NCBI GenBank assembly: GCA_020466095.1
Contig: CM035807.1
Span: forward strand, 59,243,037-59,307,036
Direction of reading: 5' to 3'
DNA: 64,000 bases
Source: Chlorops oryzae
Taxonomy: Eukaryota > Arthropoda > Insecta > Diptera > Chloropidae
The notes beneath the pieces were generated by a model, which ran no database searches, was not told where the DNA came from, and saw only the letters and a program-made list of their open reading frames with translations. Below, piece after piece: positions 33,678-45,898 of this stretch. The stretch's first letter is position 1, and each line of letters starts with the position of its first letter. The position numbers and the translations under genes are program-made.

Positions 33678-35385
33678 TTAATTGTATCCTTGCTGAGAAG
33701 TAGTATAATGTACAAATTCGTCCCCAATGCTACGGATTTGGTGCGAAGACGAAATGTCACGAATGTTTTTTGCGTTTGCGAAAATTGTGGCCGTATCCAA
33801 AATGGTGTTAAATTTATTAAACTCTTCTTGAGCAACTTCCGCAACTAATATTTGCGATTGTGTATGTTGAAACGCCTTAACGAATTCCCGTGCGCTGTTA
33901 ACTATGCAGAGACGAGCTTTTATTTGATTGCGTACAACACACCTTACTGTGGCTCCGATTCCGTCTACGCACCCTTTTCCATGCGACGTTTCGAAATAGT
34001 TCCATATGATTTGCATTCCAAAATTTTTTTCTAAATGAGGAATGGAAGTGCGATGAATTTGTTTTTAAACTGGGATGAGGGACCGTCGGTCCACATTTTT
34101 AAAATATTCACCGAGCTCGGCATGCCTGACAGTAGCGTTTAAATGTATGGGACAATGAAATCTTTAGTATGAGACAAATTGTCGGATACAAATACTTTGG
34201 ACTGAAAGATGTCGTTATGATAAAATGCTGAGGTGAACAAAGCCAAATGGCGCTGATTCCAATGGGCACTTTGAACTTCGCCTTGTGCTTCACATACGAA
34301 GTTTTCGGCGAAATCCATCTGCAGCAAAGCCTCAACGGCGTAGTCAGCATTGCTTGCGCGAGGAATGTCATGTATATTGAATGTAAGCGATTGTTCAAGT
34401 TTTATATAGCTGTGCTTAAGGAACTGCGGTGATAAATCAGCTATATGTGCGATTAGACTTTCTGTAGTTCCTTTCTTTTTTTGCTTTTCAATTCGCTTTG
34501 ATTGTGCATTTTCCCCCCATACAATCCATGACACAGGCGATTGAAGCGAAACATTGCCGACTGCGCTTTTCAACGACTCTACAGATATTCCAGAGCATTT
34601 GTTGCATTTTGCAAACCAACAATCCATGGATGACTCGTGGCACAGAAACTGGCTAACAAGACCGTCATCATACCTGGGAACATTAGCAGCAACTTTTTGC
34701 AGCGCAGAGACACTTTCCATGAAATTAGAGTGATACAAGCACATACATGTGTTATGGGGTAGCTCGGTAATGGGCTTCACGTGCCCTGGGCGATGTTTTT
34801 TAAAAACAGATAGTGAGCAGCAGCCTGTATTTGAAAAATTTGATATTATTTTCATTTATTTTTACATTAAATGCTGTGCGGAAGCTTGACTTACCTAGCT
34901 GTTTTTTAATTCTTTCTTCGGCGAATAATGCAAATGCTTCCCTAAAAGAAAGGGTCATGTGTCTAGTTGGAATCAAAATTTTTTCCCCTGTTTCAGCGGA
35001 TTTATATTTTTTAACATGTCGAGCTAATGGAGAAACTTGTGAGATATCGTCGCGTTCGAAAAAAATTCCATTTTCCTTTGGAATTCGCAACAATGTACGC
35101 TAATGCCGCTGTTTTCTTGCGTGGTGAAGCTGGAAAAGCACGTGATACCTTTTTCACAGCTTTTCCTATTGTTTGTGATCACCTGTAGCTTTTCTGAACG
35201 ATTTCGCTAAGGCTGCAGCTTGGAGTCGTCTCAATTTGGGTGTCTTTAGCTGATTGCTTTAATTTCTGTCGATATTTTTTGCTTCTTTGGCGGCCAGCTG
35301 CACGGCGCATAGAAATCGCCTTTCCCAATTCACTTATTGCCAATAATTTTTCTTCCTCTTTTCTGTTAGCCCTAAATTTTTTCAT
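33678..35385 (-). pseudogene. Intron-bearing transposase-like gene, degenerate
   Basis: The minus strand reads, in order: a basic start (MKKFRANRKEEEKLLA, KAISMRRAAGRQRSKKY, 35385-35290); HMTLSFREAFALFAEERI; a 70-bp intron (34894-34825, CTAG/GTAAGT...AATACAG/GC); cysteine-rich CMCLYHSNFM and CWFAKCNKC; WIVWGE; DFAENFVCEAQGEVQSAHW; VSDNLSHTKDF; WTDGPSSQFKNKF (about 34100-34060); and IWNYFETSHGKGCVDGIG (about 34008-33955). D-S/AEN-, TDGP.S.F- and HGKG..DGIG are conserved in a transposase-like family widespread in animals whose superfamily I cannot name. Stops lie at about 34138 and 34035, and the frame changes between pieces near 35110-35180. Confidence 0.7.
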
Positions 35386-35503
35386 TGCTTCGGCCTTTTT
35401 ATTTTTGTAAGCATTGTATTTGTTGCTTTCTTTTAGCTTTTCAACATAACGCTTGTCTCTTTAGGCACCAGGAATTGGAGTCTAGCAATTAAATACCAAA
35501 TTA

Positions 35504-36353
35504 ACAGGTTGGCTGATAAGTCAGACACCGGTCTGACACATAGATGGCGTCGCTAGTATTAAATGCATATTATTTTTATATAGTGGCAACCTTCAAATGA
35601 TTCGTGTCAAAATTTGACGTCTGTAAGTCAATTAGTTTGTGAGATAGAGCGTCTTTTGTGAAGCAACTTTTGTAATTGTGAAAAAAAATGGAAAAAAAGG
35701 AATTTCGTGTTTTGATAAAATACTGTTTTCTGAAGGGAAAAAATACAGTGGAAGCAAAAACTTGGCTTGATAATGAGTTTCCGGACTCTGCCCTAGGAAA
35801 ATCAACAATAATTGATTGGTATGCAAAATTCAAGCGTGGTGAAATGAGTACGGAGGACGGTGAACGCAGTTAACGCCCGAAAGAGCTGGTTACCGACGAA
35901 AAACTCAAAAAAATTCACAAAATAATTTTGAATTACCGTAAAATGAAGTTGATCGAGATAGCAGAGGCCTTAAAGATATCAAAGGAACGTGTTGGTCATA
36001 TCATTCATCAATATTTGGATATGAAAAAGCTCTGTGCAAAATGGGTGCCGCGCGAGCTCACATTTGACCAAAAACAACAACCTGTTGATGATTCTGAGCG
36101 GTGTTTGCAGCTGTTAGCTCGCAATACACCCGAATTTTTGCGTCGATATGTAACAATGGATGAAACATGGCTCTATCACTACACTCCTGAGTCCAATCGA
36201 CAGTCGGCTAAGTGGACAGCGATCGGTGAACCGTCTCCGAAGCGTGGAAAGACTCAAAAGTCCGCTGGAAAAGTAATGGCCTCTGTTTTTTGGGATGGGC
36301 ATGGAATAATTTTTATCGATTATCTTGAGAAGGGAAAAACCATCAACAGTGAC
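35504..36353 (+). mobile_element. Himar1-like (irritans) mariner, copy A, truncated
   Basis: After TA (35502-35503), ACAGGTTGGCTGATAAGT matches the irritans-type terminal repeat, with four extra bases (AGAC) shortly after compared with copy B. The element runs to GTGAC at 36353, where the LTR of a BEL element begins. The missing right part is not found on the far side of that BEL element. Confidence 0.93.
35688..36353 (+). pseudogene. Himar1-like transposase, N-terminal two thirds
   Basis: The start is the ATG at 35688 (MEKKEFRVLIKYCFLKG). The helix-turn-helix part is followed by a nonsense codon TAA at 35871, where a Gly-Arg-Pro linker is expected. The frame then continues through WVPRELTFDQKQQ and the first catalytic aspartate (TMDETWLYHY) to the break at KGKTINSD. 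The second and third catalytic aspartates are missing. Confidence 0.92.
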
Positions 36354-36992
36354 TGTCAAGGTTAGGGGCAACAAATGAGGGAGACGTACCTCATACTCCG
36401 TTGATGACCCTGGGGGATGCCGGGTACGTCGTTTGATATGTCGGTTTGCGCGACGCGGTTGATTTAATTGTACTTTGCAACGGTATATTAAATTCGTTGC
36501 CACTTCTCCTTTTTTTTTTTTATTTTTTTTTGTTTTTTTTTTGTTTTTGGTTTTGTGTTATTTCAATTCAATTTTCTTTTTTTTTGTTGTAATTCACTTT
36601 GAATTTTATATATATTTTGTTTTGTAGTTCACCTTTAAATTTTATATATTATATTTTCTTTATTGGAGTTCACTTTTAATTTTTGTATATTTCTTTGTTG
36701 GATTTCACTTTTAAAGTTTTGGGTTTTCTTCCTCTTTTCTTACTCTAGCTATATTTTTATGTGGAATTCTCTTTTTAATTGGGATTTTGGGTTTTTAATT
36801 TTTTTTTGGCGGCGCGTGGGCGAGTTGTTCACGCGAAGGGATTTTTTCGACAGTGAAGAGGGCAGCGCGCAGTGCTCCCAGGCAGCGCTGCCAGTTAGCG
36901 CAGTCGAACGCGAAAAGGGTACTCACTAAGTTTGGTTATTTTGCCGTTCTTTAAAGCCCCGGCTTCAAAGTGGCTACGGCGAAAAACCAACA
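36354..36992 (-). repeat. 3' LTR of the deleted BEL element
   Basis: On the plus strand it starts TGTCAAGGTTAGG and ends AAAAACCAACA, so on the element strand it is TGTTGGTTTTT...CCTTGACA (639 bp). A purine-rich GCGCAAGGCGGGCAG lies just upstream on the minus strand (about 36995-37009). It contains long T-rich tracts (36510-36600). No matching 5' LTR is present near 39500-39700. Confidence 0.75.
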
Positions 36993-37016
36993 TACTGCCC
37001 GCCTTGCGCTACGCAA

Positions 37017-39445
37017 CTATAATTTCTCAATCCAGTTCGCGTCTGCTAGACGATTGGTTTGGGCCGTGGCGACGTTGGTAGGAGAAGGCGGAGGCGATAT
37101 TGTTGAGAAGATAGTGAACAATAAATGAAAAGGGGGAGGGGGAGGTGTTGCGATCAGGAGCAGCGGCGTGAGGTGGAAAACTCGCGTCGACACCTCGATA
37201 GCGAAAATCCAGGAGGAAAATCCTCCTGGATCAAACTGCTGGATGACGAATGCACAGCTGATCATACGAAAGACCAGATACGCTTGCAGCACCGCTCCAA
37301 CATAAAGCACATCTTTCAGCGATAAGGAAGAAGAGGTCTTTTGGATAGCGTTGAAAACGATTCGTATCTTCGTGGATGTACTCTCGGGCTTGATCACTGA
37401 ATGAAAGCTGTCGCGCATAAGTGGCTGCCGTGCGAGCCTTTTCTTCAAGCTCCTGTATTGCGTCAGCGCTCCAAATCGCGACGAGTCCAAGCAAGGAGCG
37501 GCTTTAGAAAATTCGATCTTAAACGGTGGACGCACACCTTGTTCTGGAAATGATTTGAGTGACTCGTGAAGTGACTCCTGGTGGTCTCCGGAGGAGACTT
37601 GCGTCGTAAACGCTTCGATGGATTCGTTGGCGTTTGGCCCACTCAAATACCATACGAATATTGAATTTTGGGCAATAAGGCTTCCTCCGACATTCATCTT
37701 GACGCGCGGCCGCAGTAGTTTCGGCATGACATCAGACCCGATGACCATATCGATGCGGGCTGGATTCATAAACCGGGGATCGGCGAGCTCCAACGATGAG
37801 ATCTCGTGGGGATCCAAATTGGAGACCCTTTTGGCCGGAAGCCAATTGGTTAATTTCGACAACACCACGGCGTCGATTTCTTCCTTGAACGAAGAACGAG
37901 GCGAGTCGAGCGTGATGGTGCATTTCTTTTTCGTGATTTGGGTGCATTGGCCACCCATGCCAGAGACGTTGCAGATTTTATGAGTCCTTGGAAAATTCAA
38001 ATGCAGCTGCAGTCGATCAGTAAGAAATTTCCTCTGCGAACCTTGATCTAAAAGCGCCCGAACCGTTGGCAAAAGCGCCTGAGTATGGCTGATGGAGACG
38101 TGTGCGGTTGCCTGTGACGGGGAGGGGATGCTCACGGAGCTCGAAGCCTCTGCTTGCGCACGAAAATGCGGCGGTTGGCTCGTCGGAAACGGGCCCATCT
38201 CCGGGGGAGATGTCAATGGGGTGGTAGAGACTTTGTTGTCCGGTGTTGCAGCCGCGCTCGAAACATGCAACAAAGTGTGATGTCGTTGTTGGCACTTCGC
38301 ACAGTTGTGTTGACTGGGGCATTTGGACCGTTGGTGATTGGTGGCGAGACAGTTGAGGCAGCGCTTCGATTTCGTAACAATTTTAAATCGCTCCGCGACT
38401 GGCATCTTCAAAAATTGGGCGCATTGGCATAAGGGATGGTTTCCATTGCACAAGGAACACGATCCTGGTATTTGCTCTTGTGTGTGGAACGCGTAGGTCG
38501 ATGAACTTGGCTGGTTTGCTGATAGAACCGGCGCTTTTAATTCCGTGAAGCTCGAAAGGCGTTCGACGACTTCATAACGATTGCTGAGAAACTCGTTCAT
38601 CTGTTTCCAAGTCGGCAGCTCTCGATGCGATGAAAGCGACTGCTCCCAATGTGCGATCATAGAGGCTGGCAGGCATCTGGAGCAAATATGGACGAGCATG
38701 GCATCAAAAACATCGACAACTCCTTGACTTCTCATCATGGTGATACAACCGTTGACCGTAGTTTGTATTTTCAAAATTCCCTCACTGGTTTCGTTTTCAA
38801 TAGGCGGCAAATCGAACAAGGTTTTTAATTGATGATCGATTAAAATGCGCTTGTTCTCGTAGCGCGTCTTGAGAGCCTCCCAGGCATGTATAAAATTTGA
38901 GCCGCATAATGGATATCCTTTAACAATCGCAGCTGCGGCGCCTGTCGTTTTGTAATGCAGATAGTAGAGCTTTTGTACGGGTGGCAACCTTGGATTGTTG
39001 ATGTATAAGGCTGTGAACATATCACGAAACGCTGGCCACTCATTGTACCCTCCGGAAAAATTCGCGACGTCACAAGGGGGCACTCGAAAAAAATTATCTT
39101 CTGGCGGCATCTCAGCATATTGGGGAGGCGCCCGTGAGCTGGATAATGGTTATGTGTGTGGGAATGCATCCGTAACATATCCTTCAGCTGCGCTCGAGCA
39201 GTAACATGGAGATCGCGACATTCATTATAAGTAACTAGAGCACTGGCGGCAACCTCAGCAGTCCATTCGTCATGTGCAGGAGCGCGGCTGTACGTCTCTT
39301 GAACACGTTGCCAACAAGAGTCAGTTTCCTCAATTTTAACTTCGTTGAGCGACTCGGTTTGATTCAAGGGATTGGAGCGCATAATCACATCGCAGCAGCT
39401 CTTAAGCTGCTCCACCGCATCATTGAATTGTAGATTAAAAGCCAT
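37017..39445 (-). pseudogene. BEL/Pao gag-protease with deleted RT, RNase H and integrase
   Basis: From the ATG at 39445 (MAFNLQFNDAVEQLK) Gag runs on the minus strand with one frame change near 39110. The DUF1759-type region is WPAFRDMFTALYINN. The zinc knuckles CSLCNGNHPLCQC, CLNCLATNHQRSKC and CAKCQQRHHTLLH lie at about 38460-38270. The A17 protease has RALLDQGSQ (about 38050). RT begins (KPESTSTKIRIVFNA, SLKDVLYVGAVLQ) and stops at about 37300. Text unrelated to RT then runs to 37017 and the LTR follows at 36992. About 3-4 kb of pol is deleted, so it is a nonautonomous deletion derivative. Confidence 0.85.
37205..37231. repeat. 25-bp perfect palindrome at the deletion scar
   Basis: ATCCAGGAGGA, a spacer of AAA, then TCCTCCTGGAT forms a hairpin with an 11-bp stem. 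It lies just past the point where RT homology stops and may mark the deletion junction. Confidence 0.8.
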
Positions 39446-39720
39446 TTTGGAAGCGAAGATGAAACGTTAACACAGAGCTCAAGCAGCGCGATTCCGGAGT
39501 GAAAAAACGAAAAAATATTTAATAATATTTCAGTAAAATTAACGAATACACTCGCCCACGCTTAAATTTTATTTTACCAAACACAAAATTATCGATGGCA
39601 ATCTGAATGTACTAGGCTTTGTCGGGTGCGGAAGAGATCGGTCGTAGGGCACGGTGATGATCGATGTCGTCTGAGCACCTTCAAGTCAGCCGTGATAAAG
39701 AAATAAACAAACTAGTCGTT
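39446..39720 (-). other. BEL leader and junction with the 412-like element
   Basis: This is the sequence upstream of the BEL gag start. It does not resemble the 639-bp LTR at 36354-36992, so the 5' LTR is missing. The 412-like RNase H reading (FCITT) ends at about 39720. This interval therefore holds a rearrangement junction between two retrotransposons in the same orientation. Confidence 0.6.
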
Positions 39721-41472
39721 ATGCAGAATGGTCTTGCGAAGTCTGGGTATTTCAAAATTTTTGGGCTCAGTAGAGAGTTTTTAAGATAGTTAAACGCATC
39801 TTCGCATTCTTTTGTCCATACAAAAGGAACATTTTTCCGTGTTAATTTTGTGATACGTGTTGCATGTTGTGCAAAATTTGGGACAAATCTCCTGTAATAA
39901 TTTACGAAAGCGATAAATCTTTTGGCTTCATCTGCGTTGGTTGGTTTTGGATAATTTCTGACTTTGTCCGCTTTTGAATCATCCGGCAAAATGCCTTTAT
40001 CAGTGCATTTATGCCCCAGGAAAATAACTTCTGCATTGAAAAAATTACATTTATCCGGATTAAGCTTTAGGTTAGTTTTTCTACAAATATCAAACACAGA
40101 TTTTAGATTGTTGAGCATATGATTTTCGGAACATCCGATGACTATTAAGTCATCCATGTAAACGAATGCTCTGTTTGGGCCAAGACCGGCAAAGGCCAGT
40201 TTCATCATGCGCTGAAAGGAGTTAGGGGCTATTTTCAAGCCAAATGGTAGTCGCTTAAAGCGGAAAGAGCCTTGGTCACTTGAAAAGGATGTAATGTCCC
40301 TAGAGTCTTCATCTAATTCTATCTGGTGAAAACCGGCTATCAAATCTAGACAGGAAAAATATTTTGCTCTACCAAGTTCATCCAGAATATCGTCAATTCT
40401 GGGTAAAGGGTATTTATCCGATGCTAGCTTTTTATTGACTTGTCGATAGTCGTACACCAATCTCCATTTTTTCTCAGTGGAGTTTGGTAGTGATTTTTTT
40501 GGAACCAGAAGAATGGGGCAATTATATTCTGAGTTCGATGACTCAATAATTCCATCATTGAGCATTTTATTGATTTGCCTGTTTATTTCAGGTTTTTGTT
40601 CATGGGGAGTTCTGTAATTTTTGATGTACACTGGCGTGTCATCTTTTAAACGCAACTTTTGTTTATAGAAATTATTATAAGTCCCTATATCGGTTTCTAA
40701 ACCAAAAACATCAGTATATTCAGAACATAAATTTTTTAATTTTTCTTGAAAAGGAATGGGGCAATTGTTTTCTATTTTTGAAAGTCCGCTCGCTATTGTC
40801 CTTAACGGGGTTTATTTGCAAAACCCAATAATTATTTAGACTTTCAGTTTCAATTTGATTTAGTCGTACATTTAAATGCTTGTCATTTGTGTTTATAATT
40901 TTAACGTAAGGGCTTTGTGAATTTACTATTGTGTTTGCAATATACACACCTTCTATTAGTTCTTGATTTGGAATCAAAATGTTTTCTTCTTCGGATTTTA
41001 TTGTTATTTTTCGAATCACTTCATGCCTAGCTGGTAGAAAAAGGACATTTGGCTCATGTGAGTCCAAAATTTTTATAGCTATATCACTATTGGTGAAATT
41101 AGGTCGTAAGATTAACCAACTAGGGCCGTAATTTTGGTAATCGAGAACACAGTTGAAGAATTTTATGAAATTTAACCCAATAATTCCGTCACAAGGGATC
41201 GGAAAATTTTCTTCCACTGCATGAAATTCAAAGTTAAATTCAAAATTGCTTATAAAAATGTTTGCATTTAGTGTCCCCTGTGTTTTGATTAAACCCTCGC
41301 TTATTCCTGATAGGTTAAAAAATTTAGATTGATCAAGATCATTTTTATTCGGCCGATTATTTTTAATGATGCATATATCTGAACCCGTATCCAGCAAGAA
41401 TGTAGCCGTAGACCCATTCAAAGATGTTTCCACAGTCACATAGTTACTGAATTTGAGATTAATATGCAACAT
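39721..41472 (-). pseudogene. 412/mdg1-like pol: protease and RT
   Basis: Minus strand. The protease starts at about 41472, with LLDTGSDICIIKNN (DTG, about 41405-41365). A frame change near 40720 precedes RT (40655 down): WRLVYDYRQVNKKL, LDLIAGFHQIELDEDSRDITSF, RLPFGLKIAPNSFQRMM, AFVYMDDLIVIG (YMDD intact, about 40155) and FLGHKCTDKGILPDD. It ends at the beginning of RNase H (PFCITT) where the element is cut at about 39720. The SRDITSF and LPFGLKIAPNSFQRMM blocks place it in the 412/mdg1 group. RNase H, integrase and the 3' LTR are missing. Confidence 0.88.
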
Positions 41473-41483
41473 ATTGAACGTTT

Positions 41484-42410
41484 TTAATTCTGACTTGGGC
41501 TCCCCAGCTGGGCTTGCTGAGGGCCCTCTTGGTTTTCCGAGGTGCTTTGTATAGCCCTGATGTTACCGTTATTATTGCTATTGCCGTGATTATAATTATA
41601 ATTCCTGTTTAAGTTTTGATTTTGATTTCCGTTACCCCGATTGTAGAAACCATTGTTTGCGTACGAGTGGCCATTGTTGCCGTTATTATAATGGTTTGAG
41701 TAAGAACGACCGTTGTTGCCGTTATTATAATTATTCGAGTAAGAACGACTGTTGTTGCCGTTATTATAATTGTTCGAGTAAGAACGACTGTTGTTGCCGT
41801 TATTATAATTGTTCGAGTAAGAACGACTGTTGTTGCCGTTATTGTAATTCCGGTGGCCCCTTCCCCTGCTTCTGTTGCTATTTTGACCGTTATTTCTTAT
41901 ATAATTTATAGAAAAAGTTTCCTGTTGTGCGGAACTTAATTCTACAAATTTTGTTATTGCCTCTGAAACATTAGCAAATTGGGCTGCTTTCATTAGCAAG
42001 CGTGTTTCAGTTGAGCTTGCGTTATTACGTAATGCTTTTACTGCCTCTTTTGCAGCATATTTTTCGGCCGTCTCTACTGAAATGTCGTCAGCCAAATAAG
42101 CAGCTTTCAATCTTTCCGATAATGTCTCAATTTCTTTTGAGTAATCAACCGCATTTTTGTTATGTTGTTTAAGCGCCATTAATTTGGCAGATATTGATTC
42201 AACGGATTCCCTTTTTACTTTGCTCTTTAGGACTTCTTTTATTCTCGCGATTGTCGTCTCATTTGTTATGTTAGACAAAGCTGATCCCTGTATTTTGGTT
42301 TTTATTATTGAGACAGCGACCGGCTCATGAGTCCCTTTGATCTGATCCACCAAGTCTAATGCGTTTAGAAAGGATTGCAAGCTTTCTGCCGAACTATCAT
42401 ATGAGGGTAG
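41484..42410 (-). pseudogene. 412-like gag, 3' half
   Basis: Continues the gag split by the Ulysses-like insertion; the frame enters at LLPSYDSSAESLQSFLNALD (42410 down). A helical capsid-like part is followed by an Asn/Gly/Tyr/Ser-rich tail in which a 13-residue unit (SNNYNNGNNSRSY, 39 bp) repeats about five times (41660-41860). No CCHC knuckle is present, which fits 412/mdg1-type Gags; the Arg/Gly/Asn tail probably binds nucleic acid. The frame stops at 41484. Confidence 0.85.
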
Positions 42411-42414
42411 TAGC

Positions 42415-43641
42415 TGTAATGATTTTCGCCTGTTCAGAGTTTGCGTTTTTCCTTTATATTTTTCTCTCTAAACTCTCCCGTAAGTTAACATAGAAGGCAG
42501 CACGTTTTATTTGCCTGGGGCTTGGCTCGCCGGACTATGAGGGGGTTCTTTCTATGCTAACTTTCGATCTGGCAACATTCCAAAATGTTACGTGCCACCT
42601 AACTGGATATAGTGTAAAAAGAAATTAACCGGAACGAAAACTAAATGCGGCGGAAGCGTTGAATCATTATCTACTACTGAAAGCAATGGTGTCGGTTGCC
42701 TAGCCCTTATTCCCAACCATGGCTTCCAAGAAATGGCCTGATACGCGTTTGACGGAAGTTCCCTTTATCGTACTCAGCTGGCGTTTGGGTCGTAGCTCTT
42801 ATAAGGAATTCAGCACATTATTTCGAGATCAACCTTAACAACATTCTTTAATTTATGAGTTGTTTCTATTACATTTAATTTTCTTCGTTGCAAAATTGCA
42901 GCGCTTCTTAAAAGCGGTGCCCTTGCGTGTACATTTATAAACTCTACACTTGAAGGCAAACCAAAAGACAAAACAAATTCTTTTCTTACTTAAAAAAACT
43001 AACCGAAAATGACCGAGAAGAAGTTGCGAACTTGAACGTTAATTCTTAGGTGCGGATGTATATATATTTATAAGCACGAAATGCAATTAAGTTCATAAGG
43101 ATACAAAAATAATTATTATCGTTAGCCATAAGGTACTTACTCTTCGGCGATCGCAGGCCTGCAGGCGACGCGTTGAGTTGCTAGACTTAATTAAGATAAA
43201 TACAATAAGAATTCTTACTAAAGGCTATGAATATCTAGATCGTTAATTCGAAGGATATAAAATTAGATATAACAGTGGATTCGCTTCGGCGCGATTAACA
43301 TTTCATCACAAAAACATAAAAAAACAATAATCAAATGATCTTAACAAAAAAAAAAAAAACTCCAAAGAAAGTACTATTGTTAATTCGGATACGCGATAAC
43401 ATCCGCGAGAACAAATTCTACAAATTCGGGTCAAACTGGACTTTACGGATTCTGGTTCAATATGGCGTACATAAATTTTAGTTACTTTGGTAAACCCAAG
43501 ATTGGCACCGGTCGAAACTCCATTTGGGAGAACTAGAAATTCCATTAACGGATTTAAATTGACAAGCGAACTGAAACTTCGGCTCTAATCCAGCTTAAAT
43601 TTCCTTTCTTTGTTTTTTTCTAATTGAATGCCATGCACTTT

Positions 43642-43679
<38 letters not shown>

Positions 43680-44608
43680 GATGCCAATATAGCTAATTGT
43701 TAATCTGTTCAATAGCCGCGCATGTAATTTAAAATTTTTCTTTAGTTGACTTTCATAGAAATTGCGACGTGAAAACCGTACGTAAAACAACAACAACGAC
43801 TACCATGAGGAGATAACGGAGAGAGAAAACCATCGTTCCAATGACTGCAGGTGTCTAAGATGAGGATTTCCCTTTCGTTTCACTCTTCCTCTCTCGAGGC
43901 CACCTGGATCCTCGCCACAATTCCGTTTTCCTTTCCGCGAGCAATTCATCCACTACGAAAAAGATCACTGGAATTCCATGCAGATATACGGCGACCACGC
44001 GGTTTTTACCATTCCTGTCTCCCTTTCACTTCAACTGCCTTATGTGCAAATCGACGGCAAGAAAGAGAAAGAAAAAAAATATGTATAAAACTCAACTCTC
44101 ACTAAGCCGGTATCATTTTACCTTATTGGACTTGACGTCGCTTATATCCCTCAGGTTCAGTTTTCTTAATTTCTGGGATAATCTAGTTTCCCTTTGGTGT
44201 CTACAGCGGCGTTCTTTTTTCTTCTCTTTTTTTTTCGCGGATTGAACAATTGCGAACTCAGACTAACTTCCTATTTGAGAGCAGCAAAAACAATCCTCAA
44301 AGCCTTGCCGTTTAGGTTTTCTTTCAAAAACCTAGCTAGTTCCGCTATTAGTGAAAATTAGCTAACCAAAAGTTTACCATCTATTTTCTCTTTTCTTGGT
44401 GGGATTTCTGCTATATTTAGAGGATTTTTCGATTGGCTGTTCACTCGTAGGCTTGATGTAGCGATTTTCTGCTATTTGGCTAGATTTTGTTAGCTACTTA
44501 CAGTGATGTACGAAAATTGCTAGCTGTCGGGGGGAGGGGCAATTCAGGTAGTTTCAGGGGGATTCCGAGTACGGAAATTAGCTAATTCTCATGCACAGCG
44601 CTATTACA
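42415..44608 (-). repeat. Ulysses-like 3' LTR
   Basis: 2194 bp. It aligns end to end with the copy at 54359-56557, with roughly 15-20 visible differences plus T-run and G-run length changes, so under about 1 percent divergence by eye. Short plus-strand frames at 43851-44245 recur in the other LTR only because the LTRs are copies; they are not genes. Confidence 0.93.
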
Positions 44609-44687
44609 AACCAGGTGCTTTAAACGCAAACGGGCGAGTTTAAAGTATCGGGAGCGATGTATCAACCGAGTGAAGAAAATTAAATAC

Positions 44688-45841
44688 TTAATTTGAACTT
44701 CGTTGTATATCTTTGGCGTGATATATGGCTATTTTGTTGTTCTCAATGTCTTTGAGTTCATAACAACTTGACCCGATTTTTCTTACAACGCGGGCTTTCA
44801 GGAATTTTGGAGCTAGCTTGGAATTGAATCCTGCAGCTTTGTTACTCTGCGCAAAATTTCTGCGGAAAACGATGTCTCCTGTTTGAAAATTAGCTGCCCG
44901 GGAACGTAGGTTATAAGTGTTCCTATTTGTTTCATAAGCAGCGCTAAGGTTTGCCTTAATTTTCTCCTGAATGACTTTAATTCTATCCGGCAGGTCTAAT
45001 ACGTTTTCGCCCTCCTCCAACGAGTGCAGTTTATCCAACAGAGGGTACGTGTTACCATTTAGTACCATGGGGTGCCCAAATAAAGCAAAGTAAGGGGAAA
45101 ACCCAATTGAGCTGTGATAGGCGCTACGTAGAGCTGTGGCGATGTCTTCCAAGTACAAATCCCAATCCTTTTGCGTTTCTTTCAGGTACGAGCGGATGGC
45201 GGCAATCACCGATCTATTGACTATCTCTGATAGGTTGGATTGAGGTGAATATATCGCCGTTAATACGTGTTTAATTCCTAGCTTCATTAAAGAGTTTTCA
45301 AAGAGATGGCATTTAAATTGTGAGCCATTATCAGAAACCAATATTTCAGGCACGCCGAAGATTCGAAATACTTGCGAGTTAAGGATATCAATTAACGATT
45401 GGGAAGAAAATTTTCGCACCGCTTGCAAAATCGGAAATTTTGAAAAGTGGTCTACAACAATGAATACTCCAATATTGCCCCTTTTCGATCTAGGAAATGG
45501 GCCAATAAAATCTACGTAAATTCTTTGGAACGGACGAACCGACTTAGTCTGAGCACCCATTGGCGGTCTTAGTATTATATGTTGTTCGGAGCCTTGCATT
45601 GTTTGCAAGTCACACAATTCGATGTCATCTTCGACCAATAGAAATTTCTACGAAGCCTTTCCAAGGTCTTTCCAATTCCCCCATGAGCTGACGTTGGTGG
45701 ACAATGGGCACTTTTCATTAATTCCGAAGTTAAGTCCGGGGGAACCCAACGTTTCCATATCGTTGCTTCGGAAGCCGGTTCCCTATTAGCAAATTGAGTC
45801 CTCTTATAAATGTATTTATCTACAATTTTTAGATCTGGCAA
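44688..45841 (-). pseudogene. Ulysses-like integrase
   Basis: Minus strand from about 45841: zinc-binding domain with SAHCPPTSAHGG and CVTCKQC, then a 2-bp (TA) insertion frameshift near 45580. The catalytic core follows in the next frame: YVDFIGPFP (first D), VSDNGSQF (second D) and SPQSNLSEIVNRS (E). A C-terminal chromo-like or basic region with TGDIVFRRN ends at 44688. Apart from the frameshift the three catalytic residues are present. It inserts the cDNA into the genome. Confidence 0.88.
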
Positions 45842-45898
45842 GTTAGTTTGGTTTTCTTCAACTGTTGTGCGCAGTTTACTACACTGTCAAACAAAAAA

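Noticed and set aside
38035..38065. DQGSQ instead of DSGSQ in the BEL protease as an inactivating change
   Set aside because: As far as I know DQG occurs naturally in many BEL/Pao A17 proteases, so it is not evidence of damage.
43851..44245. Plus-strand frames recurring at 55792-56209 that look conserved
   Set aside because: The conservation is because both lie in the two LTR copies of the Ulysses-like element; composition and the opposite strand argue against a gene.
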